DNA of 64,000 bases from Christensenellaceae bacterium Phil1 (GCA_001940855.1 MSGS01000031.1:304671-368670); one strand, 5' to 3'. Shown: positions 26,299 through 35,115, counted from the first letter of the stretch. A program made the numbers and translations. Notes: generated by a model not told the origin, from the sequence alone.

Positions 26299-26327
26299 AG
26301 TATATTTTATGCACAAAAGCATGTCAA
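26299..26327 (-). promoter_or_regulatory. Consensus promoter of the flavin reductase-rubredoxin/fur unit
   Basis: On the minus strand: TTGACA (26327-26322), 17-base spacer, TATACT (26304-26299). A TTCCT-ATT-AGGAA inverted repeat lies between it and the gene (26274-26286) and might bind a regulator such as the co-transcribed Fur-like protein. Confidence 0.75.
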
Positions 26328-26356
26328 CATTTTATTGATAAATCAGTATAAATTAT

Positions 26357-26905
26357 TTATCTAAACAGCGAAAGGCTGGCCTTGACCACGCGGCTTACAA
26401 AGCGTATGGTTTCATCCTTGCTGTATTTTTCATAACCTTCTACTACAACGTGCATCAAGCCATTGGATAAATGGGTATACAGCATTTCAAGCTCCGCTTC
26501 ATCGGCCTTGGGCAGCACCCGCCTCCAGTAGGCAATGCTGTCCGCTTTAGCCAATGCTATCATGCGCATTAAAACCGTTGAGCTTGTGTTCCCAAGAATA
26601 AGCACCTGACAGGCCTCCCTATTCTGATCCACCATATCGTATATAGCCTCTATCAGCGCCGTTACGTCAAAGGAGTTGACATAGCGAAGGGACTTTTCAA
26701 ATGCGCCTATAAGCTCGTTCTCAATGCTTTCCATAAGTGCAAAGCAATCGCTGTAATGTGCATAGAAGGTGGCGCGGTTAAGCTGCGCAAGCGCGCAGAC
26801 CTCCTTGACCGTAATTTTATTGACCGGCTTTTCCTTCAAAAGCGTTAAAAAAGACTGCTTGAGTACCATCTGCGTATAGCGTTTCCTTGCATCCATCTTT
26901 TCCAT
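26357..26905 (-). CDS. TetR family transcriptional regulator
   Basis: 182 residues. The N-terminal HTH is QSFLTLLKEKPVNKITVKEVCALAQLNRATFYAHY. The C-terminal helical domain resembles the TetR_C group in clostridial regulators (ISLAND... pattern not identifiable further). The start at 26905 has GGAGGG 7 bases upstream. It is divergent from the NAD-dependent epimerase gene, and a 6-bp perfect inverted repeat lies just upstream, so it probably controls itself and the epimerase. Confidence 0.85.
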   Translation of the reverse strand: MEKMDARKRYTQMVLKQSFLTLLKEKPVNKITVKEVCALAQLNRATFYAHYSDCFALMESIENELIGAFEKSLRYVNSFDVTALIEAIYDMVDQNREACQVLILGNTSSTVLMRMIALAKADSIAYWRRVLPKADEAELEMLYTHLSNGLMHVVVEGYEKYSKDETIRFVSRVVKASLSLFR

Positions 26906-26930
26906 CAAAAAGCCCTCCAAAAAAGTTTAC

Positions 26931-26946
26931 AATGTTAGGCAACATT
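26931..26946. promoter_or_regulatory. Putative TetR operator
   Basis: AATGTT-AGGC-AACATT, a perfect inverted repeat 26 bases before the TetR start and within the divergent promoter region. Confidence 0.5.
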
Positions 26947-26992
26947 TGGTTCGGCTGTGTCGCTTTACTTACAGCCATGCCGCGAGTGCCGA

Positions 26993-27021
26993 TTGTATCC
27001 GTTCATTATGTAAAGTATACT
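26993..27021 (+). promoter_or_regulatory. Promoter of the epimerase gene
   Basis: TTGTAT (26993-26998), 17-base spacer, TATACT (27016-27021). The -10 lies inside a near-palindrome AAGTATACTGTACTT that could be a further operator. Confidence 0.6.
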
Positions 27022-27077
27022 GTACTTGTGAAAGATAAGCAACAGTCGTGCGCTTATTTTGAGAGGAGGATTTCAAT

Positions 27078-28070
27078 ATGTACGATAGATATATTATAAC
27101 AGGAGCTACCGGATTCTTAGGCAGAGCAGTTGCGGAGGAATTGGTACGCCGCGGTGCGCAGGTATATGCGCTGGTGCTGGATAACGACCCTTATAAGGCT
27201 TTGCTGCCCAAGGAGGTAAAAGCCGTAACGGGCGACGTATGCACGGAAAGCACGCTTGCAAGCCTGTTTGAGGATGCAGACAGCCGCACATGCGTTATCC
27301 ACTGCGCGGGAATAGTTTCCGTTGCGTCAAGGCCAGGAGCTACGATTTATCAGGTCAACGTTGGCGGAACGCGGAACATAATTCGGCAATGCACGGAGCA
27401 TGGCGTAGGAAGGCTGATTTATATAAGCTCCGTTCATGCCATACCGGAAAAGCCGTTTGGCCGCGTTATGACGGAGGACTGCATATTATCCCCCGGGCTT
27501 GTGGACGGCGAATACGCCAAGAGCAAAGCATCGGCAACGGATCTGATATTCGACGCCGCGCAGCATGGGCTAAGCGCAAGCGTTGTGTTCCCATCGGGCA
27601 TAATTGGGCCGGGCGATGTTCAATGCGGAAGCTTCACGGCCATGGCAAAAACATTCCTTGCCGGAAAGCTGCCCATTGCCGTTCACGGCGGATATGACTT
27701 TGTTGATGTACGGGATGTAGCGAACGGCATTTTGGCCTGCGCAGAAAGCGGAGAATCCGGTAAGGGCTATATCCTTTCGGGGCACTATGCTACAATCCGC
27801 AAAATGCTCAGGCTGCTGGGGGAAACGGCAAATGTCGGGTATCGCCCGCTCTGCCTGCCGCTTTGGCTTGCAAAGCTTGCCGCGCCATATTATGAAAAGC
27901 ATTGCCTTAAGGGTAAAAAGCCGCTGTTCTTCACGCCGTATTCCATTGCCGTTCTTGCGTCAAACGGGCATTTCAGCCACGCGGCTGCATCGGAATGCTT
28001 TGCGTATCAGCCGCGCCCAATGGAAGAAACATTGCGGGATATGGCAAGCTGGCTTTTGAAGCGGGAATAA
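27078..28070 (+). CDS. NAD-dependent epimerase/dehydratase (extended SDR)
   Basis: 330 residues. Rossmann motif TGATGFLGRAVAEEL at the N-terminus, then CAGIVSVAS, a Ser in YISSVHAIPE and the YxxxK pair in GEYAKSKASAT. The fold belongs to the extended SDR group that includes dihydroflavonol reductase and 3-beta-hydroxysteroid dehydrogenase-like proteins. The substrate is unknown. Divergent TetR and a shared operator suggest induction by a small molecule. The ribosome binding site GAGAGGAGG is strong. Confidence 0.85.
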   Translation: MYDRYIITGATGFLGRAVAEELVRRGAQVYALVLDNDPYKALLPKEVKAVTGDVCTESTLASLFEDADSRTCVIHCAGIVSVASRPGATIYQVNVGGTRNIIRQCTEHGVGRLIYISSVHAIPEKPFGRVMTEDCILSPGLVDGEYAKSKASATDLIFDAAQHGLSASVVFPSGIIGPGDVQCGSFTAMAKTFLAGKLPIAVHGGYDFVDVRDVANGILACAESGESGKGYILSGHYATIRKMLRLLGETANVGYRPLCLPLWLAKLAAPYYEKHCLKGKKPLFFTPYSIAVLASNGHFSHAAASECFAYQPRPMEETLRDMASWLLKRE

Positions 28071-28128
28071 GCGGCTGCTTTCAAAATTATTCACTCAAAT
28101 AATAGGCTTTGCCGGAAAGGAGTACAAC

Positions 28129-28743
28129 ATGAAACGGATAATCACCATTGGCCGCGAATTCGGCAGCGGCGGACGCGAGCTTGGCCGCAGGATAGCCGAA
28201 AAGCTGCAAATTGCCTACTTTGATCAGGAGATAATTACAGAAATTGCAAAAAGAACCGCGATGTCAGAAGAATATGTGCGCCAAATTGAGGAAATGCGCC
28301 CCACAATGAGCTTTCCCATTCAAATAGGGCACAGCTTTTATATGACGTCGGATGCCATGTTCTATCCAGATCTTTCAATCTATACCAAGCAGCACGACCT
28401 GCTCCGTGAGTTTGCCATGAAATCCGACTGCGTGATAGTGGGACGCTGTGCGGACTATGTACTTAAGGATCTAAACCCAATCCGCATTTTTGCATATGCG
28501 GATATGCCGAGCAAAATTAAGCGATGCATGGAGCGACGTCCCGAGGGCGAAAGCCTAAACGAGGCGCAGATGAAGAAAAGCATTGAAAAAATAGACCGAA
28601 GCCGCGCAAAATATTATTCCTTCTTCAGCGGGCAGAAATGGGGTGCGCGGGAAAACTACGACCTGCTTATAAACACATCCGGAGCAGACATCAAGGCGTT
28701 ATCCTCCGCCTTTTGCCGCTATATTGATACGGCGACAGCATAA
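28129..28743 (+). CDS. Cytidylate-kinase-like family protein
   Basis: 204 residues of the cytidylate kinase-like (AAA_26) family, distinct from housekeeping Cmk. The P-loop region is TIGREFGSGGRELGRRIAEKL, followed by AYFDQEIITEIAKRT and VIVGRCADYVL. The C-terminal half holds KSIEKIDRSRAKYYSFFSG. These proteins are common in gut Firmicutes and their substrate is not established. It stands alone, 58 bases after the epimerase, and ends at a bidirectional terminator. Confidence 0.88.
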   Translation: MKRIITIGREFGSGGRELGRRIAEKLQIAYFDQEIITEIAKRTAMSEEYVRQIEEMRPTMSFPIQIGHSFYMTSDAMFYPDLSIYTKQHDLLREFAMKSDCVIVGRCADYVLKDLNPIRIFAYADMPSKIKRCMERRPEGESLNEAQMKKSIEKIDRSRAKYYSFFSGQKWGARENYDLLINTSGADIKALSSAFCRYIDTATA

Positions 28744-28759
28744 AACCCCTTTAGACAAC

Positions 28760-28799
28760 AACAGCGCACCCAACCGTTTTACAGATTGGGTGCGCTGTT
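28760..28799. terminator. Bidirectional terminator between kinase-like and msrAB genes
   Basis: Perfect 14-bp stem AACAGCGCACCCAA / TTGGGTGCGCTGTT with a 12-base loop, followed by TTTTCAT. Confidence 0.85.
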
Positions 28800-28818
28800 T
28801 TCATGCTTTATTATAGTT

Positions 28819-29931
28819 TCATTCTTCAAACAGATACAATAGATATCCGTAGCCTTCGGCTTCCATCCTTTCATAAGGGACGAAGCGGAGGGCCGCGCTG
28901 TTTATGCAGTACCGCACGCCGTTGGGAGATTCCGAATCGCCTGTAAACACATGGCCAAGGTGTGAATCCCCGGCGCGGCTGCGAACCTCCGTGCGGCGCA
29001 TACCGTGGCTCAGATCCTCTTTTTCCACCACAGCGGGGCCCTCGATAGGCTTTGTAAAGGCCGGCCAGCCGCAGCCGCTCTCAAACTTATCCGTGGAGGA
29101 AAAGAGCGGCTCGCCGGTGACGACATCCACATAGATACCCTTTTCAAACTTATCCCAGAACTCGCCCGTGAAGGCGCGCTCCGTGCCGCTCTCCTGCGTA
29201 ACACGGTACTGCTCCGCCGTCAGCTTGTCCCGGATGGACTCCGCCGCGGGTTTCTGATAGTCGCCCGGATCGATGCGCAGCCGGGAAAACAGCTCCATCT
29301 CCGCGCGCGGGATGTGACAGTAGCCGTTCGGGTTCTTTTCGAGGTAGTTCTGGTGGTACTCCTCGGCAGGATAATAGTTCTTGAGCGGGCCGATCTCCAC
29401 GAAGAACTTTTCAATGCGTCCCCGCTCGATCTCCGCGATGCGCTCCACCGTTTCCTTCGCGCTTTCGTTGGTGTAATAGACACCGGTCTGATACTGGCTG
29501 CCACGGTCGTTGCCCTGCCGGTTCTCCACCGTGGGGTCGATCACATAGAAGTAGGCCAGCAGCAGCGCGTCGAGACTTACCTGTCCGGGGTCATACTCCA
29601 CCCGCACGGTCTCCCGAAAGCCGGTCTCGCCCTTGCAGACGGTCTTGTAATCGGCGTACGCCTCGCAGCTGCCGTTGGCGTAGCCGCTCTCGGCGTTGAT
29701 GACGCCGGGGATGGACTGCATCAGCTGTTCCATTCCCCAAAAGCAGCCGCCCGCCAGATATATGACATTTTCCGTGGTATCCATATACATGCTTCCTTCA
29801 CCGGACATATCAGAGGGCTGTCCGGTCATTTCCTTCTCGTCCGTTTCCTGCGGCATATTATTTCGCCGTGCGGCGCAGCCGCCAAGCAGCAGTACCGCGG
29901 CTAAAAGAAGCGGCAATACTCTCCGATACAT
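28819..29931 (-). CDS. msrAB: Methionine sulfoxide reductase MsrA-MsrB fusion, lipoprotein
   Basis: 370 residues. A lipoprotein signal (lipobox LLGGC, Cys 19) anchors it outside the membrane. MsrA domain: catalytic Cys 63 in GGCFWGMEQ, then [15 protein letters not shown] (VRVEYDPGQ) and [10 protein letters not shown]. MsrB domain: [24 protein letters not shown] and catalytic Cys in RYCINSAAL. It repairs both S- and R-methionine sulfoxide in exported proteins. The start at 29931 has AAAGGAGGG upstream and opens directly with the signal peptide. Electrons probably come from the TlpA-like and Fe-S proteins encoded just upstream in the same operon. Base composition is richer in G/C than in the flanks. 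Confidence 0.95.
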   Translation of the reverse strand: MYRRVLPLLLAAVLLLGGCAARRNNMPQETDEKEMTGQPSDMSGEGSMYMDTTENVIYLAGGCFWGMEQLMQSIPGVINAESGYANGSCEAYADYKTVCKGETGFRETVRVEYDPGQVSLDALLLAYFYVIDPTVENRQGNDRGSQYQTGVYYTNESAKETVERIAEIERGRIEKFFVEIGPLKNYYPAEEYHQNYLEKNPNGYCHIPRAEMELFSRLRIDPGDYQKPAAESIRDKLTAEQYRVTQESGTERAFTGEFWDKFEKGIYVDVVTGEPLFSSTDKFESGCGWPAFTKPIEGPAVVEKEDLSHGMRRTEVRSRAGDSHLGHVFTGDSESPNGVRYCINSAALRFVPYERMEAEGYGYLLYLFEE

Positions 29932-29968
29932 GGTGTATCCCTCCTTTCTGAGAAGATAAATTCGTTTG

Positions 29969-30925
29969 TCAGCCCATATCGGCGGCAAGAGCCTGGTCGA
30001 TGAGCTTTTGCAGCGTCTCCGCCTGCTTCTTTTCCGTGATGGCGCCTACGATGGGGTCACCCACGATATTGCCGTTGCGGTCAACCACATAGGTGGTGGG
30101 GTAGGCAAAAATGTTTGTAGTGAACTTTCCCGCCTCGCCGTCGGAAGCGAAATACACATTCTGGTAGGTCACGCCCTTCTTGGCCAGTACATCTTTTGCT
30201 TCGGAAATTGCCGCTTCATCGCCATCCAATGTGAAGGTGTTGACACCGATGAGTGCGCCGCCCTTCTTCGCAAGCTCCTTGTTCAGTGCATCCAGCTCGG
30301 CAAGCTCGCCCACGCAGGGGCCGCAGGTGGTGAACCAGAAGTTTACAACGGTAACGGCATTGCCGGAGAAAAGCTCATCGCTCTTTACATCATTCCCGTC
30401 AAGGTCTTTTCCTTCAAAGGCGGGGAACTTCTGCATACTGCCGTCGTCGGGAACCATGCTCATGCCGCCATCTGTAGGCATGTTGATATCGCCGTCAACC
30501 GACTCTTGAATGATATTGGGATATTTTTCTTCAAGCATGGTCAGCTTGTTTTCAATATCGCGTATCTTTTCCGCCTCGCCTTGGAGCAGCTTCAGCTCGT
30601 CCGCCGTAAACTGATCCTTTGCGGTTTCAATGGTCTTAAGCAGGAAATCGCCATAGTTTTTGCCGTCCTCCTGCATGGTCATGCCCTTGTCGGCCGCCAT
30701 GAAAACCTTTTCCCAAAGCGCTGTGTTCTCCGAGAGAATGGCATTTTCCTGCGCCATCAGGTCCTTATGCATGGCAACCGCTTCCTCGGCATTCTTCGGT
30801 TCGCTGCTCATTCCGTCCATTTTGTCTCCGCCCTTTGTGCCGCAGGCTGCCAGAGAGAGCACCATCAGTGCAGTAAGCAGCAGCGCCAGAATTCTGCCGG
30901 CAGTATTCGTCCTATTCATCTTCAT
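29969..30925 (-). CDS. TlpA/ResA-like thioredoxin lipoprotein
   Basis: 318 residues. Lipoprotein signal with lipobox Cys 28 (LSLAAC). The middle ~120 residues are helical and rich in Glu, Lys and Met ([17 protein letters not shown]...). The C-terminal thioredoxin domain has the redox motif CGPC in [16 protein letters not shown] and the cis-Pro segment [16 protein letters not shown]. It should sit outside the membrane as the reductant for MsrAB, which starts 38 bases downstream. The helical middle is larger than in ordinary ResA/TlpA. Confidence 0.93.
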   Translation of the reverse strand: MKMNRTNTAGRILALLLTALMVLSLAACGTKGGDKMDGMSSEPKNAEEAVAMHKDLMAQENAILSENTALWEKVFMAADKGMTMQEDGKNYGDFLLKTIETAKDQFTADELKLLQGEAEKIRDIENKLTMLEEKYPNIIQESVDGDINMPTDGGMSMVPDDGSMQKFPAFEGKDLDGNDVKSDELFSGNAVTVVNFWFTTCGPCVGELAELDALNKELAKKGGALIGVNTFTLDGDEAAISEAKDVLAKKGVTYQNVYFASDGEAGKFTTNIFAYPTTYVVDRNGNIVGDPIVGAITEKKQAETLQKLIDQALAADMG

Positions 30926-30930
30926 TCGTT

Positions 30931-31866
30931 TTATTCCTCCTTGTTATTGTTGTTTGTCTGCGGCGTTTCTGCCGCAATGGATTTATCTTTACCGTCACCA
31001 AACCCGTAGCGGAAACGCACGGCATTTGTCGGACAGGCGCGGACACACATCCCGCAGCGGATGCATTCTGTGTGGTTTGGCGTTTTTGTCACGTCCACAT
31101 CCATTTTGCAGGCTTTGGCGCATTTCCCACAGGAGACGCACTTGTTTTTATCCACCTTCATTTGGAAGAGGGACACCCGGTTGAACAGCGCGTAGAACGC
31201 GCCAAGCGGGCAGAGCCACTTGCAGAAGGGACGGTAGAATACCACGCTCAGCACTACCACCGCCAGCAGAACGCCGAACTTCCATGTAAAAAGAGTGCCG
31301 AGCGCCGCCCTGATACCCGAATTTGCAACGGAGAGCGGAATAGCGCCTTCCAGCACACCCTGCGGACAGAGGTATTTACAGAAGAACGGATCGCCCATAC
31401 CCACATCGTTCACAAGGAACGCCGGCAGCAGGAAAACCATCACCAGCAGGACAGCGTATTTCAGGTATGTCAGCGGCTTCAGCTTTTTTGTGGAAAGCTT
31501 TTTTGTGGGTATCTTATGCAGCAATTCCTGAAGCCATCCGAACGGACACAGGAAGCCGCATATGAAGCGCCCAAGCAGCACGCCCAGCAGAATGAGGAAG
31601 CCTGTGATATAATAAGAGAAGCTGAACTTGGACGAGCCCACCACTGCCTGAAACGCCCCGATGGGACAAGCGCCCGACGCCGCCGGACAGGAATAGCAAT
31701 TCAACCCCGGCACACATACGCTTTTACCTTGGCCCTGATAAAGCCCGCCCTTTAGAAAGTTCGGCAGGTGGATATTGGTCAGCAGAGTTGCGCCGGCCTG
31801 TATCCAACCCCGAAAGCGGGACATAAACTGCGATACGCCCGAAAACTTCTTACCCAATGCCAACAC
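30931..31866 (-). CDS. NapH-like membrane 4Fe-4S protein
   Basis: 311 residues, GTG start with GGAG upstream. Several membrane helices alternate with the polyferredoxin motifs of the NapH/CcoG group: CGFLCPFGWLQELLHKIP, FCKYLCPQG, FCKWLCPLGAFYALFN. A C-terminal double 4Fe-4S ferredoxin follows (CVSCGKCAKACKMD and CIRCGMCVRACPTN). It likely carries electrons through the membrane to the TlpA-like/MsrAB pair, in place of the CcdA/DsbD used elsewhere. It begins inside the 3' end of the small CXXC gene (17-base overlap) and ends 5 bases before the TlpA gene. Confidence 0.9.
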   Translation of the reverse strand: MLALGKKFSGVSQFMSRFRGWIQAGATLLTNIHLPNFLKGGLYQGQGKSVCVPGLNCYSCPAASGACPIGAFQAVVGSSKFSFSYYITGFLILLGVLLGRFICGFLCPFGWLQELLHKIPTKKLSTKKLKPLTYLKYAVLLVMVFLLPAFLVNDVGMGDPFFCKYLCPQGVLEGAIPLSVANSGIRAALGTLFTWKFGVLLAVVVLSVVFYRPFCKWLCPLGAFYALFNRVSLFQMKVDKNKCVSCGKCAKACKMDVDVTKTPNHTECIRCGMCVRACPTNAVRFRYGFGDGKDKSIAAETPQTNNNNKEE

Positions 31867-31996
31867 ACTCCAAACATAACTTAATGGCTTTGCTCAGCAC
31901 CGTTGCCGCCTCGCCGCGCCAAACGCCGAAGCACAGCATGGCAATTCCGGCAATCAGCAGCACAATTTGCGCCGCCGCCTTTTTACCATGGCTCAA
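31850..31996 (-). CDS. Small CXXC membrane protein (CD1871A-like)
   Basis: 48 residues: Lys-rich start, one hydrophobic helix (IVLLIAGIAMLCFGVW), then RGEAATVLSKAIKLCLECVGIG with a terminal CxxC. This matches the pattern I recall for the 'CD1871A family CXXC motif-containing protein', which accompanies NapH-like proteins in clostridia. The start is the TTG at 31996, with GGAAAGGGTGA upstream; there is no in-frame ATG before the helix. It heads the msr operon and probably hands electrons between the Fe-S protein and thioredoxin. Confidence 0.75.
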   Translation of the reverse strand: MSHGKKAAAQIVLLIAGIAMLCFGVWRGEAATVLSKAIKLCLECVGIG

Positions 31997-32055
31997 ATTT
32001 CATCACCCTTTCCGTTTTTCTGCCTTTATCATAGCGCCAAGGAGTTAAATTCCAT

Positions 32056-32102
32056 GTTAAGAACGAAAACTTAACGCAAACCTTATCTGTTTTTGCTATA
32101 AT
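32056..32102 (+). promoter_or_regulatory. Promoter and possible operator of the msr-linked two-component system
   Basis: GTTAAG (32056-32061) and CTTAAC (32070-32075) form an inverted repeat upstream of TATAAT (32097-32102). No good -35 is seen, so the promoter may need an activator such as its own response regulator. The region also serves the divergent msr operon. Confidence 0.5.
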
Positions 32103-32143
32103 GAAAGCAACACAAAAACGAAGAAATAAAAAGGAGGGCTCTC

Positions 32144-32821
32144 ATGCACCTTTTAGTAATTGAAGATGAACGCGCCCTGTGCGAAACCATTGTACGCAGC
32201 CTGCGGCGCTTGGCATACAGCGTGGATTATTGCTATGACGGAGAAAAGGCATTGGAGCTGCTAAGCGTGGAGCGGTATGATTTGGTGCTTCTTGATCTGA
32301 ATCTGCCGGGCAAGGACGGCATGACCGTACTGCGCACACTGCGGCAGACTGACCGGGAAACGCGGGTGCTGATCCTCTCCGCCCGCGGCGAGGTTGAAGA
32401 TAAGGTAGAAGGGCTTGACGCGGGAGCAAACGATTATCTGGCAAAGCCCTTCCACTTGGCCGAGTTGGAGGCCCGCATCCGCAGCCTGACATTGCGGCAG
32501 TTCACCCAGCAGGATGTGCTGCTAAGCTGCGGAGGCCTGACCTTTGACACCCGCTCCCGTACCGCCACCGTCAACGGGCAGACACTGACGCTCACCCGGA
32601 AGGAAACGGGAATCCTGGAATACCTGATGGTGCATCAGGGGCGGCCGGTAAGTCAGGAGGAGCTGATGGATCATGTTTGGGACAATAGCGTGGACAGTTT
32701 CAGCAATTCCATTCGCGTCCACATCTCCGCCCTGCGCAAAAAACTCCGCGCCGTGCTGGGCTATGACCCCATCCGCAACCGCATCGGCGAGGGCTATCTG
32801 ATGGGAGGCGAGGAGGAATGA
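32144..32821 (+). CDS. OmpR-family response regulator (msr cassette)
   Basis: 225 residues. Receiver domain with acidic pocket VIEDERALCE, phosphorylatable Asp in LVLLDLNLPGKDG and Lys in DYLAKPF. C-terminal winged helix of the Trans_reg_C type (TLTRKETGILEYLMVH ... NSIRVHISALRKKLRAV). AAGGAGGG precedes the ATG. It overlaps the kinase gene by 4 bases and is divergent from the msr operon, so it probably controls methionine-sulfoxide repair in answer to envelope oxidation. The source of the signal is inferred from context only. Confidence 0.93.
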   Translation: MHLLVIEDERALCETIVRSLRRLAYSVDYCYDGEKALELLSVERYDLVLLDLNLPGKDGMTVLRTLRQTDRETRVLILSARGEVEDKVEGLDAGANDYLAKPFHLAELEARIRSLTLRQFTQQDVLLSCGGLTFDTRSRTATVNGQTLTLTRKETGILEYLMVHQGRPVSQEELMDHVWDNSVDSFSNSIRVHISALRKKLRAVLGYDPIRNRIGEGYLMGGEEE

Positions 32822-33942
32822 AGCGGCTTTCCCTGCAGTGGCGCATCACGTTGATGACGGTTCTGCTGATAGGCGCCGCCTGCGTTTCAATGAAGCTGCT
32901 CATCTGCTCCTCCGGCGTTCATTATATGGACTCGATCGGCAACTCAATTCAGGGATATACCTCAGGCGGCGAACCCGCTTTTTTCGACCCCGAAGCGGCA
33001 GGCGTTACCGACGACCTCACAATAGTCATACACGGGGCGCAGGAGGATTTCTGCATGACCAACTGGTATATTACGGCGGCGGTGACGGTATTGAGCGGCA
33101 TACTTGCCTATTTCGTCAGCGGACGCGCCCTCAAGCCCCTTCGCAGCTTTGCCTCGCAGGTGGAGCAGGTGCAGCTGAACAATTTGGCGGATATGAAGAT
33201 AAACGAAGATGTGCTGCCTGAATTCAAGCAGTTAAGCCAATCCTTCAACAGGATGCTGGAGCGGCTGAACAACGCCTTTGCCGCCCAGCGGCAGTTCACC
33301 GGCAACGCCGCCCACGAGTTGCGCACGCCGCTGGCGCTGATGCAGGCGCAGCTGGAGCTGTTTTCCGCGGAGCATCCCGATGTGCGGCCGGAGACGGCGG
33401 AGTTTCTCACGCTTTTGCGCGAGCAGACGGAGCGGCTGACGCAGATGACCAAGACGCTGCTGGAGATGAGCAATCTGCGGCAGGTGGCGCGGAACGAGCA
33501 TCTTCAGCTCGCCCCCATGGTCGAGGAGATCTTCACAGATCTCGCGCCGCTGGCGGAGAAGCGAAGCATCACGCTGGAAGCGGAGGGCGACGCCGCCCTC
33601 ACCGGCAGCGACGCGCTGATCTACCGCCTACTCTTTAATTTGACGGAGAACGCCGTCAAATACAACCGCCCCGGCGGCTCGGTACGGGTTTCTGTCACTC
33701 AGGAGTTGGAAAAGCTCCTGCTCCGCGTCTCCGACACCGGCTGCGGCATCCCGGAGGTGTATCAGCGCAGTATCTTCCAGCCCTTCTTCCGGGTGGACAA
33801 GTCTCGCAGCCGGGAATACGGTGGCGCAGGACTGGGGCTCTCACTGGTATGGGAGATCGCCGACCTCCACGGCGGCTCCGTTTGGGTGGAGAAAAGTTCG
33901 GAGAAGGGCACTACCATTGCGGTGGAACTGCCTACTCAATAA
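32818..33942 (+). CDS. Sensor histidine kinase (msr cassette)
   Basis: 374 residues. An N-terminal helix (ITLMTVLLIGAACVSMKLLI), a short external loop of ~65 residues, a second helix (WYITAAVTVLSGILAYFVSG) and a HAMP-like linker are followed by the HisKA H-box NAAHELRTPLALMQAQ. ATPase motifs are NAVKYN (N), DTGCGIP (G1), FFRVDKSRSREYGGAGLGLSL (F/G2). The small sensor loop suggests detection at the membrane or through a partner protein. Overlap ATGA with the response regulator. Confidence 0.93.
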   Translation: MKRLSLQWRITLMTVLLIGAACVSMKLLICSSGVHYMDSIGNSIQGYTSGGEPAFFDPEAAGVTDDLTIVIHGAQEDFCMTNWYITAAVTVLSGILAYFVSGRALKPLRSFASQVEQVQLNNLADMKINEDVLPEFKQLSQSFNRMLERLNNAFAAQRQFTGNAAHELRTPLALMQAQLELFSAEHPDVRPETAEFLTLLREQTERLTQMTKTLLEMSNLRQVARNEHLQLAPMVEEIFTDLAPLAEKRSITLEAEGDAALTGSDALIYRLLFNLTENAVKYNRPGGSVRVSVTQELEKLLLRVSDTGCGIPEVYQRSIFQPFFRVDKSRSREYGGAGLGLSLVWEIADLHGGSVWVEKSSEKGTTIAVELPTQ

Positions 33943-34034
33943 AGCCTTCAAGCTGCCGAATAGCCGCCCGCCGTTCTGCGCACCTTATGCTTAGCGCATT
34001 TAGCTTAAACAATGGCTATGATTCATCAGATGCA

Positions 34035-34064
34035 TTGACGCTGTGCGTCCGTGCGTGATATGCT
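34035..34064 (+). promoter_or_regulatory. Promoter of the bile salt hydrolase gene
   Basis: TTGACG (34035-34040), 18-base spacer, TATGCT (34059-34064), 35 bases before the chosen ATG. Confidence 0.6.
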
Positions 34065-34098
34065 TATTGAGAATTTGGGGCGCATAGGAGGAAAATAT

Positions 34099-35073
34099 AT
34101 GTGTACTGCCGCAACATATAAAACAAAGGATTTCTATTTTGGGAGAACGCTTGATTATGAGATTTCATACGGAGACAAAATAGTTATTACGCCAAGAAAC
34201 TATGTATTCAACCTGCGCTGCGGCGATAAACTGCAAAGCCATTACGCCATGATTGGTATGGCATGCGTTATGCAGGATTATCCATTGTATTATGATGCGG
34301 TAAACGAAAAGGGCCTTGGGATTGCGGGGCTTAATTTCGTTGGGAATGCGCATTACAATAAGCCCGTAAACGGGATGGACAACATTGCGCAGTTTGAGCT
34401 GATACCATGGATACTCGGAAAATGCGCCACAGTAAAGGAGGCGCGCGCGCTTTTGGAGCGGCTAAACCTTATCGATACGCCGTTTGCGGAAAACCTGCCC
34501 GTTGCGCAGCTTCATTGGATAATTGCGGATAAAACCGAGTGCATTACCGTTGAATCGTTAAAAGACGGTCTGAAGGTTTATGATAATCCGGTGGGCGTGC
34601 TTACCAACAATCCGCCCTTTAATTATCAAATGTTCAACCTTAACAATTATATGCACCTTGCGGTTGAAAACAGGGAGAATACATTCTCAACTGAACTTGC
34701 GCTGAACCAATACAGCCGCGGAATGGGCGCAATGGGGCTTCCCGGGGATTTGTCCTCGCAGTCCAGATTTGTTCGCGTAGCTTTTGTTAAAATGAATTCC
34801 CTTTCACCCGATTCGGAATTGGGAAGCGTAAGCCAGTTTTTCCATATACTCGGCAGCGTGGATCAGCAGCGGGGCTGCTGCAAGCTGGGCGCTGATAAGT
34901 ATGAAATAACCCTATACACCTCCTGCTGCAATACGGACAAGGGTATATATTATTACAACACCTACGAAAACCACCAAATAAGCGGGGTGGATATGCATAA
35001 GGAGGATTTGGACGGAGAAAAGCTTATCTCATATATGCCTATAACAGGCGAGCAGATTAGTATGCAGAACTGA
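34099..35073 (+). CDS. bsh: Choloylglycine hydrolase / bile salt hydrolase
   Basis: 324 residues, Ntn-hydrolase family. I start it at the ATG at 34099 (AGGAGG upstream) because this makes Cys 2 the N-terminal nucleophile after Met removal (MCTAATYKT). Active-site residues fit the bile salt hydrolase pattern: Arg 16 and Asp 19 in FGRTLDYE, Asn in GLNFVGN, Asn in LTNNPPFNYQ and Arg in SSQSRFVRVAF. The C-terminal segment KGIYYYNTYENHQI is also characteristic. It should deconjugate glycine- or taurine-bile acids, although some family members act on penicillin V or acyl-homoserine lactones. No signal peptide. This gene is the main clue to a gut habitat. Confidence 0.92.
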   Translation: MCTAATYKTKDFYFGRTLDYEISYGDKIVITPRNYVFNLRCGDKLQSHYAMIGMACVMQDYPLYYDAVNEKGLGIAGLNFVGNAHYNKPVNGMDNIAQFELIPWILGKCATVKEARALLERLNLIDTPFAENLPVAQLHWIIADKTECITVESLKDGLKVYDNPVGVLTNNPPFNYQMFNLNNYMHLAVENRENTFSTELALNQYSRGMGAMGLPGDLSSQSRFVRVAFVKMNSLSPDSELGSVSQFFHILGSVDQQRGCCKLGADKYEITLYTSCCNTDKGIYYYNTYENHQISGVDMHKEDLDGEKLISYMPITGEQISMQN

Positions 35074-35115
35074 CCATGTGAATAAACTTTGACCGGACTA
35101 AGCATAAAGAAATAA

